Source of the DNA: JADCRZ01 sp037718865
Lineage (GTDB): Bacteria > Bacteroidota > Bacteroidia > Chitinophagales > Chitinophagaceae
Direction: 5' to 3'
Assembly: GCA_037718865.1 (NCBI GenBank)
Contig: JBBJMP010000009.1
Span: 62,001 to 126,000, forward strand
Length of the DNA: 64,000 nt
Part shown: positions 10,062-18,627 of the stretch, piece after piece
Numbering within the stretch: position 1 is the stretch's first letter
Layout of the letters: every line of letters starts with the position of its first letter
Program-made: the position numbers and the translations under genes
Notes under the pieces: model-generated
What the model was told of the DNA's origin: nothing
Databases searched by the model: none
Seen by the model: only the letters and a program-made list of their open reading frames with translations

Positions 10062-10949
10062 TTACTCTGTTAAAAGCAGGTGTTCCTTTTTATACCCCAA
10101 TGGAGTATTATTCATGATTTTCCTGAAGTATCTGTTAAAGTTCGATAGATTGTTAAAGCCACTTTCATAGCAAACTTCATAAACAGTCATATCTTTTTCC
10201 AATAATAAGTTACATGCATGGGCTACTCTGATCTCCAATAAAAAATTATAATACGTTTTTCTCGTCTTTGATTTAAAATACCTGCAAAAGGCTTTTGGAC
10301 TTAGATTGGCCACCGAAGCTATTTCTATTAGGGATATTTTATTTTGAAAATTGGTTAGTGTGTGATGGAATATTTTGTTTAATCTGGTGGCTTCAGCTTC
10401 TTCGAATTTAACCGGATGATACATTGAATTTATAAATTTCTTTTCTTTTGTAGTAGATATTTTATCAAGGATCGTCAGTAAGATAACAATTCTTTCTAAG
10501 CCTCTTGCATCCGACAATTTAGCTATCAGATCCTTCAACTGATACCTTGTGTTGCCAGTTATTTTTATGCCTTGTTTTGCCTTTTCCAATAAAGAATTAA
10601 TGCTTTTCAATTCCGGACTATTGAAAAATCTATCCCCTAAAAAATCGCGATGAAAATAAATAACCGTTACTTCCGCTTTCAATTTAGATCCCTTTAAAAA
10701 ATATTCTGGATCACAACGCCACATATGATCAAGATTGGAACCAATTAACATCAATTCGTTTGAGGCAAAACGGGAAACATTATTACCTATAAACCTGGTT
10801 CCTCTTCCTTTATGAATATATATCAATTCTATTTCAGGGTGAAAGTGCCATTGGTTATAAAAATTAGGCCCTTTATTCTGAGAAATACTGAAGGAAGACT
10901 CGGGCTTCAAAGAAACTTTCAATAGGTGTGGTTTCATATATCCTTTCAT
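10062..10949 (-). CDS. AraC-family transcriptional regulator
   Basis: 295 residues. The N-terminal part (about 25-160) is a cupin-like sensor domain (YNQWHFHPEIELIYIHKGRG). The last ~100 residues are a double helix-turn-helix AraC domain (LIEIASVANLSPKAFCRYFK, then VYEVCYESGFNNLSNFNRYF). The start could also be Met5, since MKPHLLKVSL is the usual beginning of such proteins. It is divergent from the sigma factor at 11158. Sensors of this type usually bind sugars; the GH127 gene nearby is a possible target, by inference only. Confidence 0.9.
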   Translation of the reverse strand: MKGYMKPHLLKVSLKPESSFSISQNKGPNFYNQWHFHPEIELIYIHKGRGTRFIGNNVSRFASNELMLIGSNLDHMWRCDPEYFLKGSKLKAEVTVIYFHRDFLGDRFFNSPELKSINSLLEKAKQGIKITGNTRYQLKDLIAKLSDARGLERIVILLTILDKISTTKEKKFINSMYHPVKFEEAEATRLNKIFHHTLTNFQNKISLIEIASVANLSPKAFCRYFKSKTRKTYYNFLLEIRVAHACNLLLEKDMTVYEVCYESGFNNLSNFNRYFRKIMNNTPLGYKKEHLLLTE

Positions 10950-11157
10950 ACCTCTAAGGTATAAAATTTACCTTTTTTATACTATATCCTTCTACTTGAT
11001 GTTACTTTAATATCAGTTTTGGCGAATTGGTTGCAAACTTTTGTTATTATTAAATTAGAAATTTGGTATAAGAAGATTGCTTAGGACTCCCTGCTTTTAA
11101 ATTAACTGATTTTATAATTAATGCCTATTCGCTTTTTGGCTTATTAAATTTCTTACT

Positions 11158-11811
11158 ATGCTATGTGAAAGAAAAAGATTACCAACCGGCAATGTCCCAG
11201 GTTATACTTTTTCGTCTCCCAGGAAAGCGGAATCTACAAATTTTAGCGAGCCAAATAAACTGGCAGATCAATTACTATGGGCCGCCTTTAAAAAAGGAGA
11301 TGAATTAGCCTTTATCCGGATTTATAAAACTTATTCTGCAGTGCTCTATCATTATGGATGTAAATATTCACCCGATAAGGAGCTGGTTCGCGATTGTTTG
11401 CAGGATTTTTTTCTTTACTTAAGAAAAAATGGGTTTGGATTTGGAGATACCAATTCAATTAAAATGTATTTATTGAAGGCTTTCAGAAGAAGGGTAATTG
11501 AATATCTCAAAAAAAACAACTGGCAGTATAATGTAAAAGAGCCCAATGAATACGCTCATTTTGGCGTGGAATTGTCTATCGAGGCCGTTTATATTAACAA
11601 ACAGGTAAAGGCCGAACAACTGGAAGAACTGAATAAAGCCTTGAGGAAATTAAATCGCATCGAACGAGAAGCAATTTACTATTTCTATTTTAAAGGCTTA
11701 AGCTATGAACAAATCGCTGAAATATTTAAATTTTCGCATGTATCCTCTGCCAGAAGAGTTATGTATAGAAGTCTGAGGCAGCTACGTAGCTTTTTAGTTA
11801 TTCATAACTAG
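11158..11811 (+). CDS. ECF-type sigma-70 family RNA polymerase sigma factor
   Basis: 217 residues with region 2 around 40-100 (LLWAAFKKGDELAFIRIYKTY, DCLQDFF) and region 4 around 155-210 (LRKLNRIEREAIYYFYFKG, SYEQIAEIF). An unusual ~35-residue N-terminal extension precedes region 2. Many Bacteroidota ECF factors pair with an anti-sigma/SusC pair, but none lies next to this one. Confidence 0.88.
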   Translation: MLCERKRLPTGNVPGYTFSSPRKAESTNFSEPNKLADQLLWAAFKKGDELAFIRIYKTYSAVLYHYGCKYSPDKELVRDCLQDFFLYLRKNGFGFGDTNSIKMYLLKAFRRRVIEYLKKNNWQYNVKEPNEYAHFGVELSIEAVYINKQVKAEQLEELNKALRKLNRIEREAIYYFYFKGLSYEQIAEIFKFSHVSSARRVMYRSLRQLRSFLVIHN

Positions 11812-11942
11812 ATGTTTCTTTATTTTTCTCCATTTGTGACTAATACAAAACAATCCTATCTTGTAAGTCACCTGACATTCGTGCTTCCAATTCGCCAATG
11901 GCAATCTCATAACGTCGGGTAAACAGTAAAAAACCTCAGGTT

Positions 11943-12206
11943 ATGACACTAACTGACTGGACGGGATCTGTTGGAGTTACTATCTTGCTGATTGCTTATT
12001 TCCTCAATTTGAAAGATAAAATTGCAAAAGATAGTTTGACTTATTTGTTTTTGAATCTTCTGGGAGCGGGAATTGCCTGTGTAGCATCAGTCCTATTAAA
12101 ATATTTACCTTTTATCATACTTGAAGGTTGTTGGACACTAATATCTGCGGTAGGATTATTTAATCATCTCAATAAAATAATGAAAGTCAGGGGAAAATTT
12201 ATTTAG
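11943..12206 (+). CDS. CBU_0592-like small membrane protein
   Basis: 87 residues with three hydrophobic helices (about 9-22, 34-52, 56-73). It resembles the widespread CBU_0592 family by its opening DWTGSVGVTILLIAYFLN and the closing LEGCWTLISAVGLF. Function is unknown. Confidence 0.7.
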   Translation: MTLTDWTGSVGVTILLIAYFLNLKDKIAKDSLTYLFLNLLGAGIACVASVLLKYLPFIILEGCWTLISAVGLFNHLNKIMKVRGKFI

Positions 12207-12347
12207 CCAGGCTTACAACTTATTTAAATAATATAAAGAAATAAAGTCACCACCTTTATTTAAATTTAATTCTTATCCTTACGGAAATAAAAAACCCAAT
12301 CTGTATTGTCAGGCATCATCATTTGAATATCCTTAAAAAAGCCATAA

Positions 12348-14381
12348 ATGAAACGTAAATCCTTCCTTCAAATTCTTTTCATAAGTTTTGCTCTTACTAC
12401 TATCGGGCAGGTAAAAAAGAACAATACTTTTGAAGGTTATACTAACAGCCGCGGGCCTCTTCGTCAAAATCCTTACCTGGAATTGCCTTTAGGCGCTATT
12501 AAACCACTAGGTTGGTTAAGAGAAAAGCTGGTACGACAAAAAACCGGGGCCACGGGCAATTTAGATAAATTATATCCGCTGGTAATGAATAACCGCAATG
12601 GCTGGCTGGGCGGTGATGGCGACCAATGGGAGCGTGGCCCTTACTGGATAGACGGACTTCTGCCCTTAGCTTATATCCTTGACGATAAGGAACTCATTGC
12701 TAAAGTAAAACCGTGGGTGGAGTGGGCCTTAAACAGTCAGCAGCCCGATGGCTACTTTGGACCATCAAAAGATTATCCTCACGAGCGGGGAATACAAAGA
12801 GATAACAGCCGGGACTGGTGGCCCAAGATGGTGATGCTGAAAATCTTAAAACAGTATTATTCCGCCACCGGCGATAAAAGGGTAATTCACTTAATGACGA
12901 ACTATTTTAAGTACCAGTTAAAAGAGTTGCCCCAAAAACCATTGGATCACTGGACGTTTTGGGCACGCTACCGCGGCGGCGATAACCTGATGGTCGTTTA
13001 CTGGCTATATAATATTACCGGTGATAAATTTTTGCTTGAGTTGGGTGATTTAATTCATAAACAATCCTTCGATTTCACAAATGCCTTTTTGGTTACCGAT
13101 ATGCTTTCAAAAGAAGGAAGCATTCATTGTGTAAACCTTGCCCAGGGCATGAAAGAACCGCTCATTTATTACCAGCACCACCCTGAAAAAAAATATGTGG
13201 ATGCAACCAACAAAGGCTTTGAAGATATCAAAAAGTATAACGGTATGGCGCATGGATTATACGGCGGAGACGAAGCTCTGCACGGCAATAACCCAACTCA
13301 GGGTTCCGAACTTTGTACGGCCGTAGAAATGATGTTCACTCTGGAAACTATGATTGGCATCACCGGAAATGTGGGCTACGCCGATCATTTGGAAAAGATT
13401 GCCTTTAATGCCCTGCCCGCCCAGGTAACCGACGATTTTATAAACAGGCAATACTTTCAGCAGGCCAACCAGGTAATGGTCACCCGGCAGATGCGCAACT
13501 TCGATATTAACCACGGCGGTACCGATCTTTGCTATGGCCTGTTATCCGGCTATCCCTGCTGTACCTCTAACATGCACCAGGGCTGGCCTAAGTTCACCCA
13601 AAGCTTATGGTACGCAACTCCAGATAAAGGCTTAGCTGCATTAGTATATTCGCCAAGTGAAGTAAAAGCCTATGTAGCAAACGGTACCGAAGTAACCTTT
13701 AAAGAAGAAACAGCCTATCCGTTTGAAGAAACTATAAAATTTACACTTACAACAAATAGAAAAGTAAAGTCTGTTTCTTTTCCGTTTCATCTTCGCATTC
13801 CTGAATGGTGTAAAAAGGCAGTCGTAAAAATCAATGGCCAACCCTATCAGGAGTTAGTAGGCGACACAATTGTAAAGATTAACAGGGAGTGGAAATCCGG
13901 CGATGTAGTCGAGCTGCAATTACCGATGCATATTTTTAAAAATACATGGTACGAAAACTCGGTGTCCGTTGAGCGGGGCCCCATTGTTTACGCACTGAAA
14001 ATAGGCGAAGACTGGAAGAGCGTAAAGAATGAGAAAGACCCGATAGATTTTGGTGATACTTACTACGAAGTACATCCCAAAACACCCTGGAATTATGGAT
14101 TGATACATGTTCCCAGTGATAAACTGCAGGAAGCTTTTACAATTATCAAAAAGGGCGATGCATCCCCTTATCCCTGGAACCCCGAAAGTGCTCCCATTGA
14201 AATAAGGGCAAAAGCAAAACGTATTCCTTCCTGGAAAATTTATAACGACATGACGGGGCCGATTCCATTTAGTATTATGTACGGAATAGAGACAGAAAAG
14301 GAAACGGAGGACATAACCTTAATACCTTATGGCTGCACTAATTTGCGTATTTCCCAATTTCCGGTTATTGGAAGTCGATAG
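12348..14381 (+). CDS. GH127-like beta-L-arabinofuranosidase (DUF1680 family), secreted
   Basis: 677 residues with an N-terminal signal peptide (about 1-20). The (alpha/alpha)6 barrel begins near GDQWERGPYWIDGLLPLAY (94-109). In the GH127 type enzyme a Zn-bound Cys is the nucleophile. The matching residues here are Glu321 and Cys323 (SELCTAVEMM) and the Cys404-Cys405 pair (GYPCCTSNMHQGWPKF). Glu309 (GGDEALHGNN) is a candidate acid/base. A beta-sandwich C-terminal part follows (about 440-677). The likely role is removal of beta-L-arabinofuranose or related sugars from plant glycans in the periplasm. It is the only intact glycan enzyme here; the next two genes are decayed. Confidence 0.88.
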   Translation: MKRKSFLQILFISFALTTIGQVKKNNTFEGYTNSRGPLRQNPYLELPLGAIKPLGWLREKLVRQKTGATGNLDKLYPLVMNNRNGWLGGDGDQWERGPYWIDGLLPLAYILDDKELIAKVKPWVEWALNSQQPDGYFGPSKDYPHERGIQRDNSRDWWPKMVMLKILKQYYSATGDKRVIHLMTNYFKYQLKELPQKPLDHWTFWARYRGGDNLMVVYWLYNITGDKFLLELGDLIHKQSFDFTNAFLVTDMLSKEGSIHCVNLAQGMKEPLIYYQHHPEKKYVDATNKGFEDIKKYNGMAHGLYGGDEALHGNNPTQGSELCTAVEMMFTLETMIGITGNVGYADHLEKIAFNALPAQVTDDFINRQYFQQANQVMVTRQMRNFDINHGGTDLCYGLLSGYPCCTSNMHQGWPKFTQSLWYATPDKGLAALVYSPSEVKAYVANGTEVTFKEETAYPFEETIKFTLTTNRKVKSVSFPFHLRIPEWCKKAVVKINGQPYQELVGDTIVKINREWKSGDVVELQLPMHIFKNTWYENSVSVERGPIVYALKIGEDWKSVKNEKDPIDFGDTYYEVHPKTPWNYGLIHVPSDKLQEAFTIIKKGDASPYPWNPESAPIEIRAKAKRIPSWKIYNDMTGPIPFSIMYGIETEKETEDITLIPYGCTNLRISQFPVIGSR

Positions 14382-14437
14382 ATATTTTACAACTGGAAGA
14401 AGCATTACCTGTAATTCAAAATCGAAGGGGGATTATT

Positions 14438-14867
14438 ATGAAACCTTTCTTGCAATTGCTTTTTCTTCTATCAGCAACATTATCACTGCATGCACAACGT
14501 GATGTACGGAAGTGGCCGTTCGCAAAAACATCTATCTGGAATTTTAGCTACAGCCTTTCAAAATTATGGTGCCTACCTGGTGGACGATGCGGCGTGGGAT
14601 GTATTCGCCATCGTAACGGAATATAGCCCTGACGGAAGAGTGATTGATGAATTTAAAAAAACATGGGGCTATTCCGTGGAGACAAATAAAAATAGTCCCT
14701 GGGGAATAGACGTTGCCAGGATCATCTCAAAGCTTCATGTGATAGATAATAATACGGCAGCAACCATCGGCGGCGGCCCTGTTCGTGATTCTAGAAAAAG
14801 AACAGCGCCAATGGCTCCGGACTTTAAAGTTTCAAGCAATAAAAAAATGCTTGCTGTTGGTAATTAA
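14438..14867 (+). pseudogene. frameshifted remnant of a secreted protein
   Basis: A clear signal peptide (MKPFLQLLFLLSATLSLHAQ) begins at 14438. The meaningful continuation lies in another frame from about 14500 (SGILATAFQNYGAYLVDDAAWDVFAIV...) to the stop at 14867. The signal peptide passes directly into what looks like a C-terminal segment of a longer protein, so there is both a frameshift and probably a large internal deletion. I do not recognise the family with certainty. The spacing after the GH127 gene suggests it belonged to the same glycan locus. Confidence 0.7.
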
Positions 14868-14882
14868 CATCTGTTATCTTTC

Positions 14883-15952
14883 TCAATTTGCGGTGGCGTA
14901 ACCTACTCTTGAGCCGCTGTGTGCTTCATCATACAAATCATAGGCATTATCCCGGTTATTTATGGAATGATAATTTCCGTAGTACATATAATAACGATTG
15001 CGAAACTTGAACATGGTACCCTGCCAGATGGCAGCATTATCCGGATCCATTTCCTCGCCCCGTGTAAAATAAGGACGCACCTTATTGCTGTTTTCTCTAC
15101 TTTCTGTCCAGGTACTTTGATACGGATCTAACGCTGTGAACAACTGAAAACGATCCGGCCAGTCTTTGCGCAGCTTAGTACTGCCTGAGCCTGCATTTAC
15201 ATGCATATAATAAATACCATTGTCAAACAGTACCCGTTGCCCGTAAACAGCATCTCTATCCCGTTTACTAAAAATTTTTCTGGTTGGATAATCAGAATGC
15301 AAATTCAAATCTTTTCCGTCAAAAGACAAACCTGTTATCATAGAGTTCCTGAATTCGTTATGGAACAATAATATAACCGGCTTGCCACTTTTTGGATCAA
15401 TGAGGCTGATGATTTCAAGTGTTGCATTAATACCCGTGAATCGTGAATTGCAACTATCCGGGTTCATGGCAGACCACAATACGGTAAATGGTTCATGTGA
15501 ACTCCATTTGTACGTGTTAATATCAAAAAGTCCAAATACAAGCCTTCTGAAAGGAGGATAACCCTGCTGCCGGTTTCTAAACTCGCGGGCTATAATCAAA
15601 ATCTTTCCGTTCACATACACCATTGCTTCGTCATTGACCTGAAATCGCTTCGCTCTTGGTGGCGCATCCGAACATTCACCACCTTTGTCTTGGTGTCCAT
15701 GAAGGAGCCCAATTCGCTGTTCGCCTAAACTGTCACTATTCAAATCAGTAAAATGAACGCCGTCAAACTGATGCTGGTTTGTCAATAACATTCCAAGGGC
15801 AGCCGAGCCATGCGGGCCATTGTCATTAGGGTTGCCCCTCTTACAATATACATGGTGCCATCAATGGTGATGATGTCTGAATTGGCAGCATCTTCCGACC
15901 GCCAGCTTTGTGCTTTGTTAGGCCGTGCCACATCATTCGGACCAAAGGATTC
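14883..15952 (-). pseudogene. frameshifted glycosidase-like five-bladed propeller protein
   Basis: The main open part (14883-15791, 302 codons) looks like a GH32/43-type beta-propeller protein (NDEAMVYVNGKILIIAREF, MFKFRNRYYMYYGNYHS). Upstream on the minus strand the same protein continues in another frame (ESFGPNDVARPNKAQSWRSE ... DGTMYIVRG). The two parts join across a G-run at about 15834-15838, reading NPNDNGPHGSAALGM. A stop codon immediately precedes the upstream part, so the signal peptide and start are gone as well. The gene is therefore doubly broken. Substrate is unknown. Confidence 0.72.
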
Positions 15953-16024
15953 TTAAGGTGTACAATAAATCAACGAATCTGTTTAGTATGCATGTTACTT
16001 TTTAGTGCAGGAAATAACAACTTA

Positions 16025-17380
16025 TCAATAATGTTTCAGTAATTCTATAATCTGAAATTGGAAATATAACTGAAGCTTAGCCTGTATGTGTCGTGACGTA
16101 TAATTATTCAAAATATCTCTTGAATTTAAGAGCTCCAAAGAGCTGATTTGCCCAAACCTGTATTTTTCCTCATATAAATTGTAGGATAGTTTGTTTAACT
16201 GTAAAGCCGTTGTTGTGGTGTTATATTGCTCCTTGGCCGCTTTAAAATCATTAATCACCTGAAGGGTATTGGTGACGATTAAATTTTTAGCTTCCTGAGT
16301 CGCCAGTTCTGCATTAGAAATATTTATCTTTTCTTTTTTAATCCTATTGACATTTTCAAACTGAGAAAAAATTGGAATGCGCATCCCAATATTTATATTC
16401 CGGCCAAGGTTATTATTCAATTGATCTTCCAAAGATATTTTGTCGCCGTTTCTGTCTATTTGACTAGCATTATAATTAGACGACAGGTTTGTACCTATGT
16501 AAATGGAAGGGAAAAAATTACCTCTCGCAATTTTTTCATTCAATCGTGCTGCTTTTTCTTGCATTTGAGCTTGTTTTATAGCTGGATGGTTATGTACCAC
16601 CGAATCTATAAATTCCGTTATGCTGGCTTTGTTTTTATTTATCGATATTAAAACGGTTGTATCTATGGAAGCAATCCCAAACCCCTGCTGGTAGGGAATA
16701 TTCAATAGTTGCTTCATAGCCTGCATGGCTGCCAGAGAGTCATTTTGTAAAGAAGTTATTGTAGAAAGTTCCGAATTATATCGTGACTCGAACAAATAGC
16801 CTTCATATTTAGTTAACCTTCCTACCTTTATTTTTTCATGTACAATCTTAGATTGTTCCATTGTGCTTTCTATATTATTTCTTTCTGCAGCTAACCGTTC
16901 TCTGGCTAATAAAATCCGTGAATAAATGATAGTAATATTGGACAGCAATTCAAGCTCCGCCCTTTTTTTTTCGTATTGCAGCGACTTTACTAAATAAGCA
17001 CTTTGCTTAATGGTATTAATCCTGCTAAACCCGGAGAAGAGTTGTACTTGCAATCCCAGCATTGTATAACCACCACTAAAAGTTTCAGTAACAAAATCAT
17101 TCGAAACCGGATCAATATTTCTCCCAAAAGAGAAATAATGACCAATATTGTATGAGATGGATGGCAGCAGCTGATTTTGTGCCGTTTTCCGATTTATTAT
17201 TTCAGCAGTAATGTTATTTTGTGCTTGCTTTAAATTTATACTTCTTTCAATTGCTAAATGATAACAATGCTCCAGTGTGTGTGCCGTTTGGGCTACAGCA
17301 AGAAAAGAAGTAAAGTAATTACCTATTACAATTAAGAGCAGGTGTAGGAGACTTTTTTTAAAAAACATCATTTCTTGCAT
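16025..17380 (-). CDS. TolC-family outer-membrane channel of the peptide export cluster
   Basis: 451 residues with a signal peptide ending near AVAQ. The long helical repeats typical of TolC follow: an N-terminal LEHCYHLAIERSINLKQAQN block and a second half beginning near VVHNHPAIKQAQMQEKAARL. It is the last gene of the cluster, 32 bp after the HlyD adaptor gene. Its role is to complete the export path across the outer membrane for the ABC-HlyD system. It is placed here by context, since TolC proteins serve many exporters. Confidence 0.88.
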   Translation of the reverse strand: MQEMMFFKKSLLHLLLIVIGNYFTSFLAVAQTAHTLEHCYHLAIERSINLKQAQNNITAEIINRKTAQNQLLPSISYNIGHYFSFGRNIDPVSNDFVTETFSGGYTMLGLQVQLFSGFSRINTIKQSAYLVKSLQYEKKRAELELLSNITIIYSRILLARERLAAERNNIESTMEQSKIVHEKIKVGRLTKYEGYLFESRYNSELSTITSLQNDSLAAMQAMKQLLNIPYQQGFGIASIDTTVLISINKNKASITEFIDSVVHNHPAIKQAQMQEKAARLNEKIARGNFFPSIYIGTNLSSNYNASQIDRNGDKISLEDQLNNNLGRNINIGMRIPIFSQFENVNRIKKEKINISNAELATQEAKNLIVTNTLQVINDFKAAKEQYNTTTTALQLNKLSYNLYEEKYRFGQISSLELLNSRDILNNYTSRHIQAKLQLYFQFQIIELLKHY

Positions 17381-17412
17381 AATGGTTCTGTTAATGCTTT
17401 ATCAAATAAAGG

Positions 17413-18627
17413 CTACTCAAACCGCTTAAATATTTTTCTAATAAAATACTTGTACAAGGGTAATCGCTGTATGATGATTTCACCATAAATACTGTACCCT
17501 GATTTTAACCTAAACCTGGTGCTGACAGGCAATTGCACCAATGCGTAAAATTTATCGTTCTCCTTTCTTTCGGCTACATAGGAAACTTGTCCGTTAATCA
17601 TGCCTTTTTCAAAATTGTGGTAAGCACCTAATTTAAGTTGCGCATCAAGCCCCGCCCTTATGTACGGCATATCTTTTTCCGGAACAATTATTTTGGCATA
17701 ATAAGAAATGGTCTGAGGTGCAATGCTGATCAAAAGATCGCCTTTGGTAATTAAGTTGCTGGTTTGTTTGGTATTAAAAAGAAAGTTGACAATACCCGAA
17801 GTTGATGCAATAAGATTTTGCTTGTTCAATTCACTTTCTAGTTTTCTTAAAGTGCTTGTTGCCTGTAGTAGCTGGCTTTCGTATTCGTTTTTTGCCTGTA
17901 TTAAAGCTTGTGCATTTTCTTCCAGCTGAACCTTGCTGAGCAAAAGATTATTCTGTTCGCGCGTAAAATCATTGTACGCCAGACTCTTTTCAGACAGCTG
18001 TTTTCTCCGCTGGTTTTCCATAGTGGAAAGATTTTCTTTTAGAGCTAAATTGGCGTCTTTGGTAGTGTTGTATTCGTACTTGCTCAACATATCTTTTTTA
18101 TACAAAATGGAATCACCCACGTATTTTTCATTAGCGGCCGATAACCGCTGCTTTTGATAACTGTATTGTTCATCCATTGTTTTCATATCATCTACCAAAC
18201 GGTTAATACCTAACTGGTATTTTTTTGAGGTAATCGTGCCCACTTGGTCAATAGCTGAATTCTTTTTTTTGATGGCTGCCATCAAAACGATCATGGACTG
18301 TATCTTTTTTTGCAGGTATTCTATCTCGGCTTTTGTTTTGGCATGCTGGTCGGCAAACTCAATATTCTTTAGAGCCATTAACGTATCGCCCCTTTTTACA
18401 GGCTGTCCTTCCTTTACATTTATTTTTACTACCTCCGCTTCAAACGGCGCTTTATAATCGGCTTGCGGATTGGCGGATACAATTTCTCCCTCGCGAATAG
18501 AAATGGTTTCATTTATTTTTAAAAGAAATAGCAGCACAATCATTATTGTGATGATGCTAAGAAGGATGCGGTAGAACCACAGGGCAAAATTAAACCCCGT
18601 AAAGTTGTAGTTGTTCAATGCTTCCAT
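17413..18627 (-). CDS. HlyD-family membrane-fusion (periplasmic adaptor) protein
   Basis: 404 residues: one membrane helix (about 17-41), a split biotinyl-lipoyl domain (ADYKAPFEAEVVKINVKEGQPVKRG at about 54-78 and SGIVNFLFNTKQTSNLITKGD later), a long coiled coil between them (about 90-270) and a C-terminal beta-barrel. Its start overlaps the end of the ABC exporter gene by 38 bp, indicating translational coupling. It bridges the inner-membrane transporter and the TolC channel. Confidence 0.9.
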   Translation of the reverse strand: MEALNNYNFTGFNFALWFYRILLSIITIMIVLLFLLKINETISIREGEIVSANPQADYKAPFEAEVVKINVKEGQPVKRGDTLMALKNIEFADQHAKTKAEIEYLQKKIQSMIVLMAAIKKKNSAIDQVGTITSKKYQLGINRLVDDMKTMDEQYSYQKQRLSAANEKYVGDSILYKKDMLSKYEYNTTKDANLALKENLSTMENQRRKQLSEKSLAYNDFTREQNNLLLSKVQLEENAQALIQAKNEYESQLLQATSTLRKLESELNKQNLIASTSGIVNFLFNTKQTSNLITKGDLLISIAPQTISYYAKIIVPEKDMPYIRAGLDAQLKLGAYHNFEKGMINGQVSYVAERKENDKFYALVQLPVSTRFRLKSGYSIYGEIIIQRLPLYKYFIRKIFKRFE

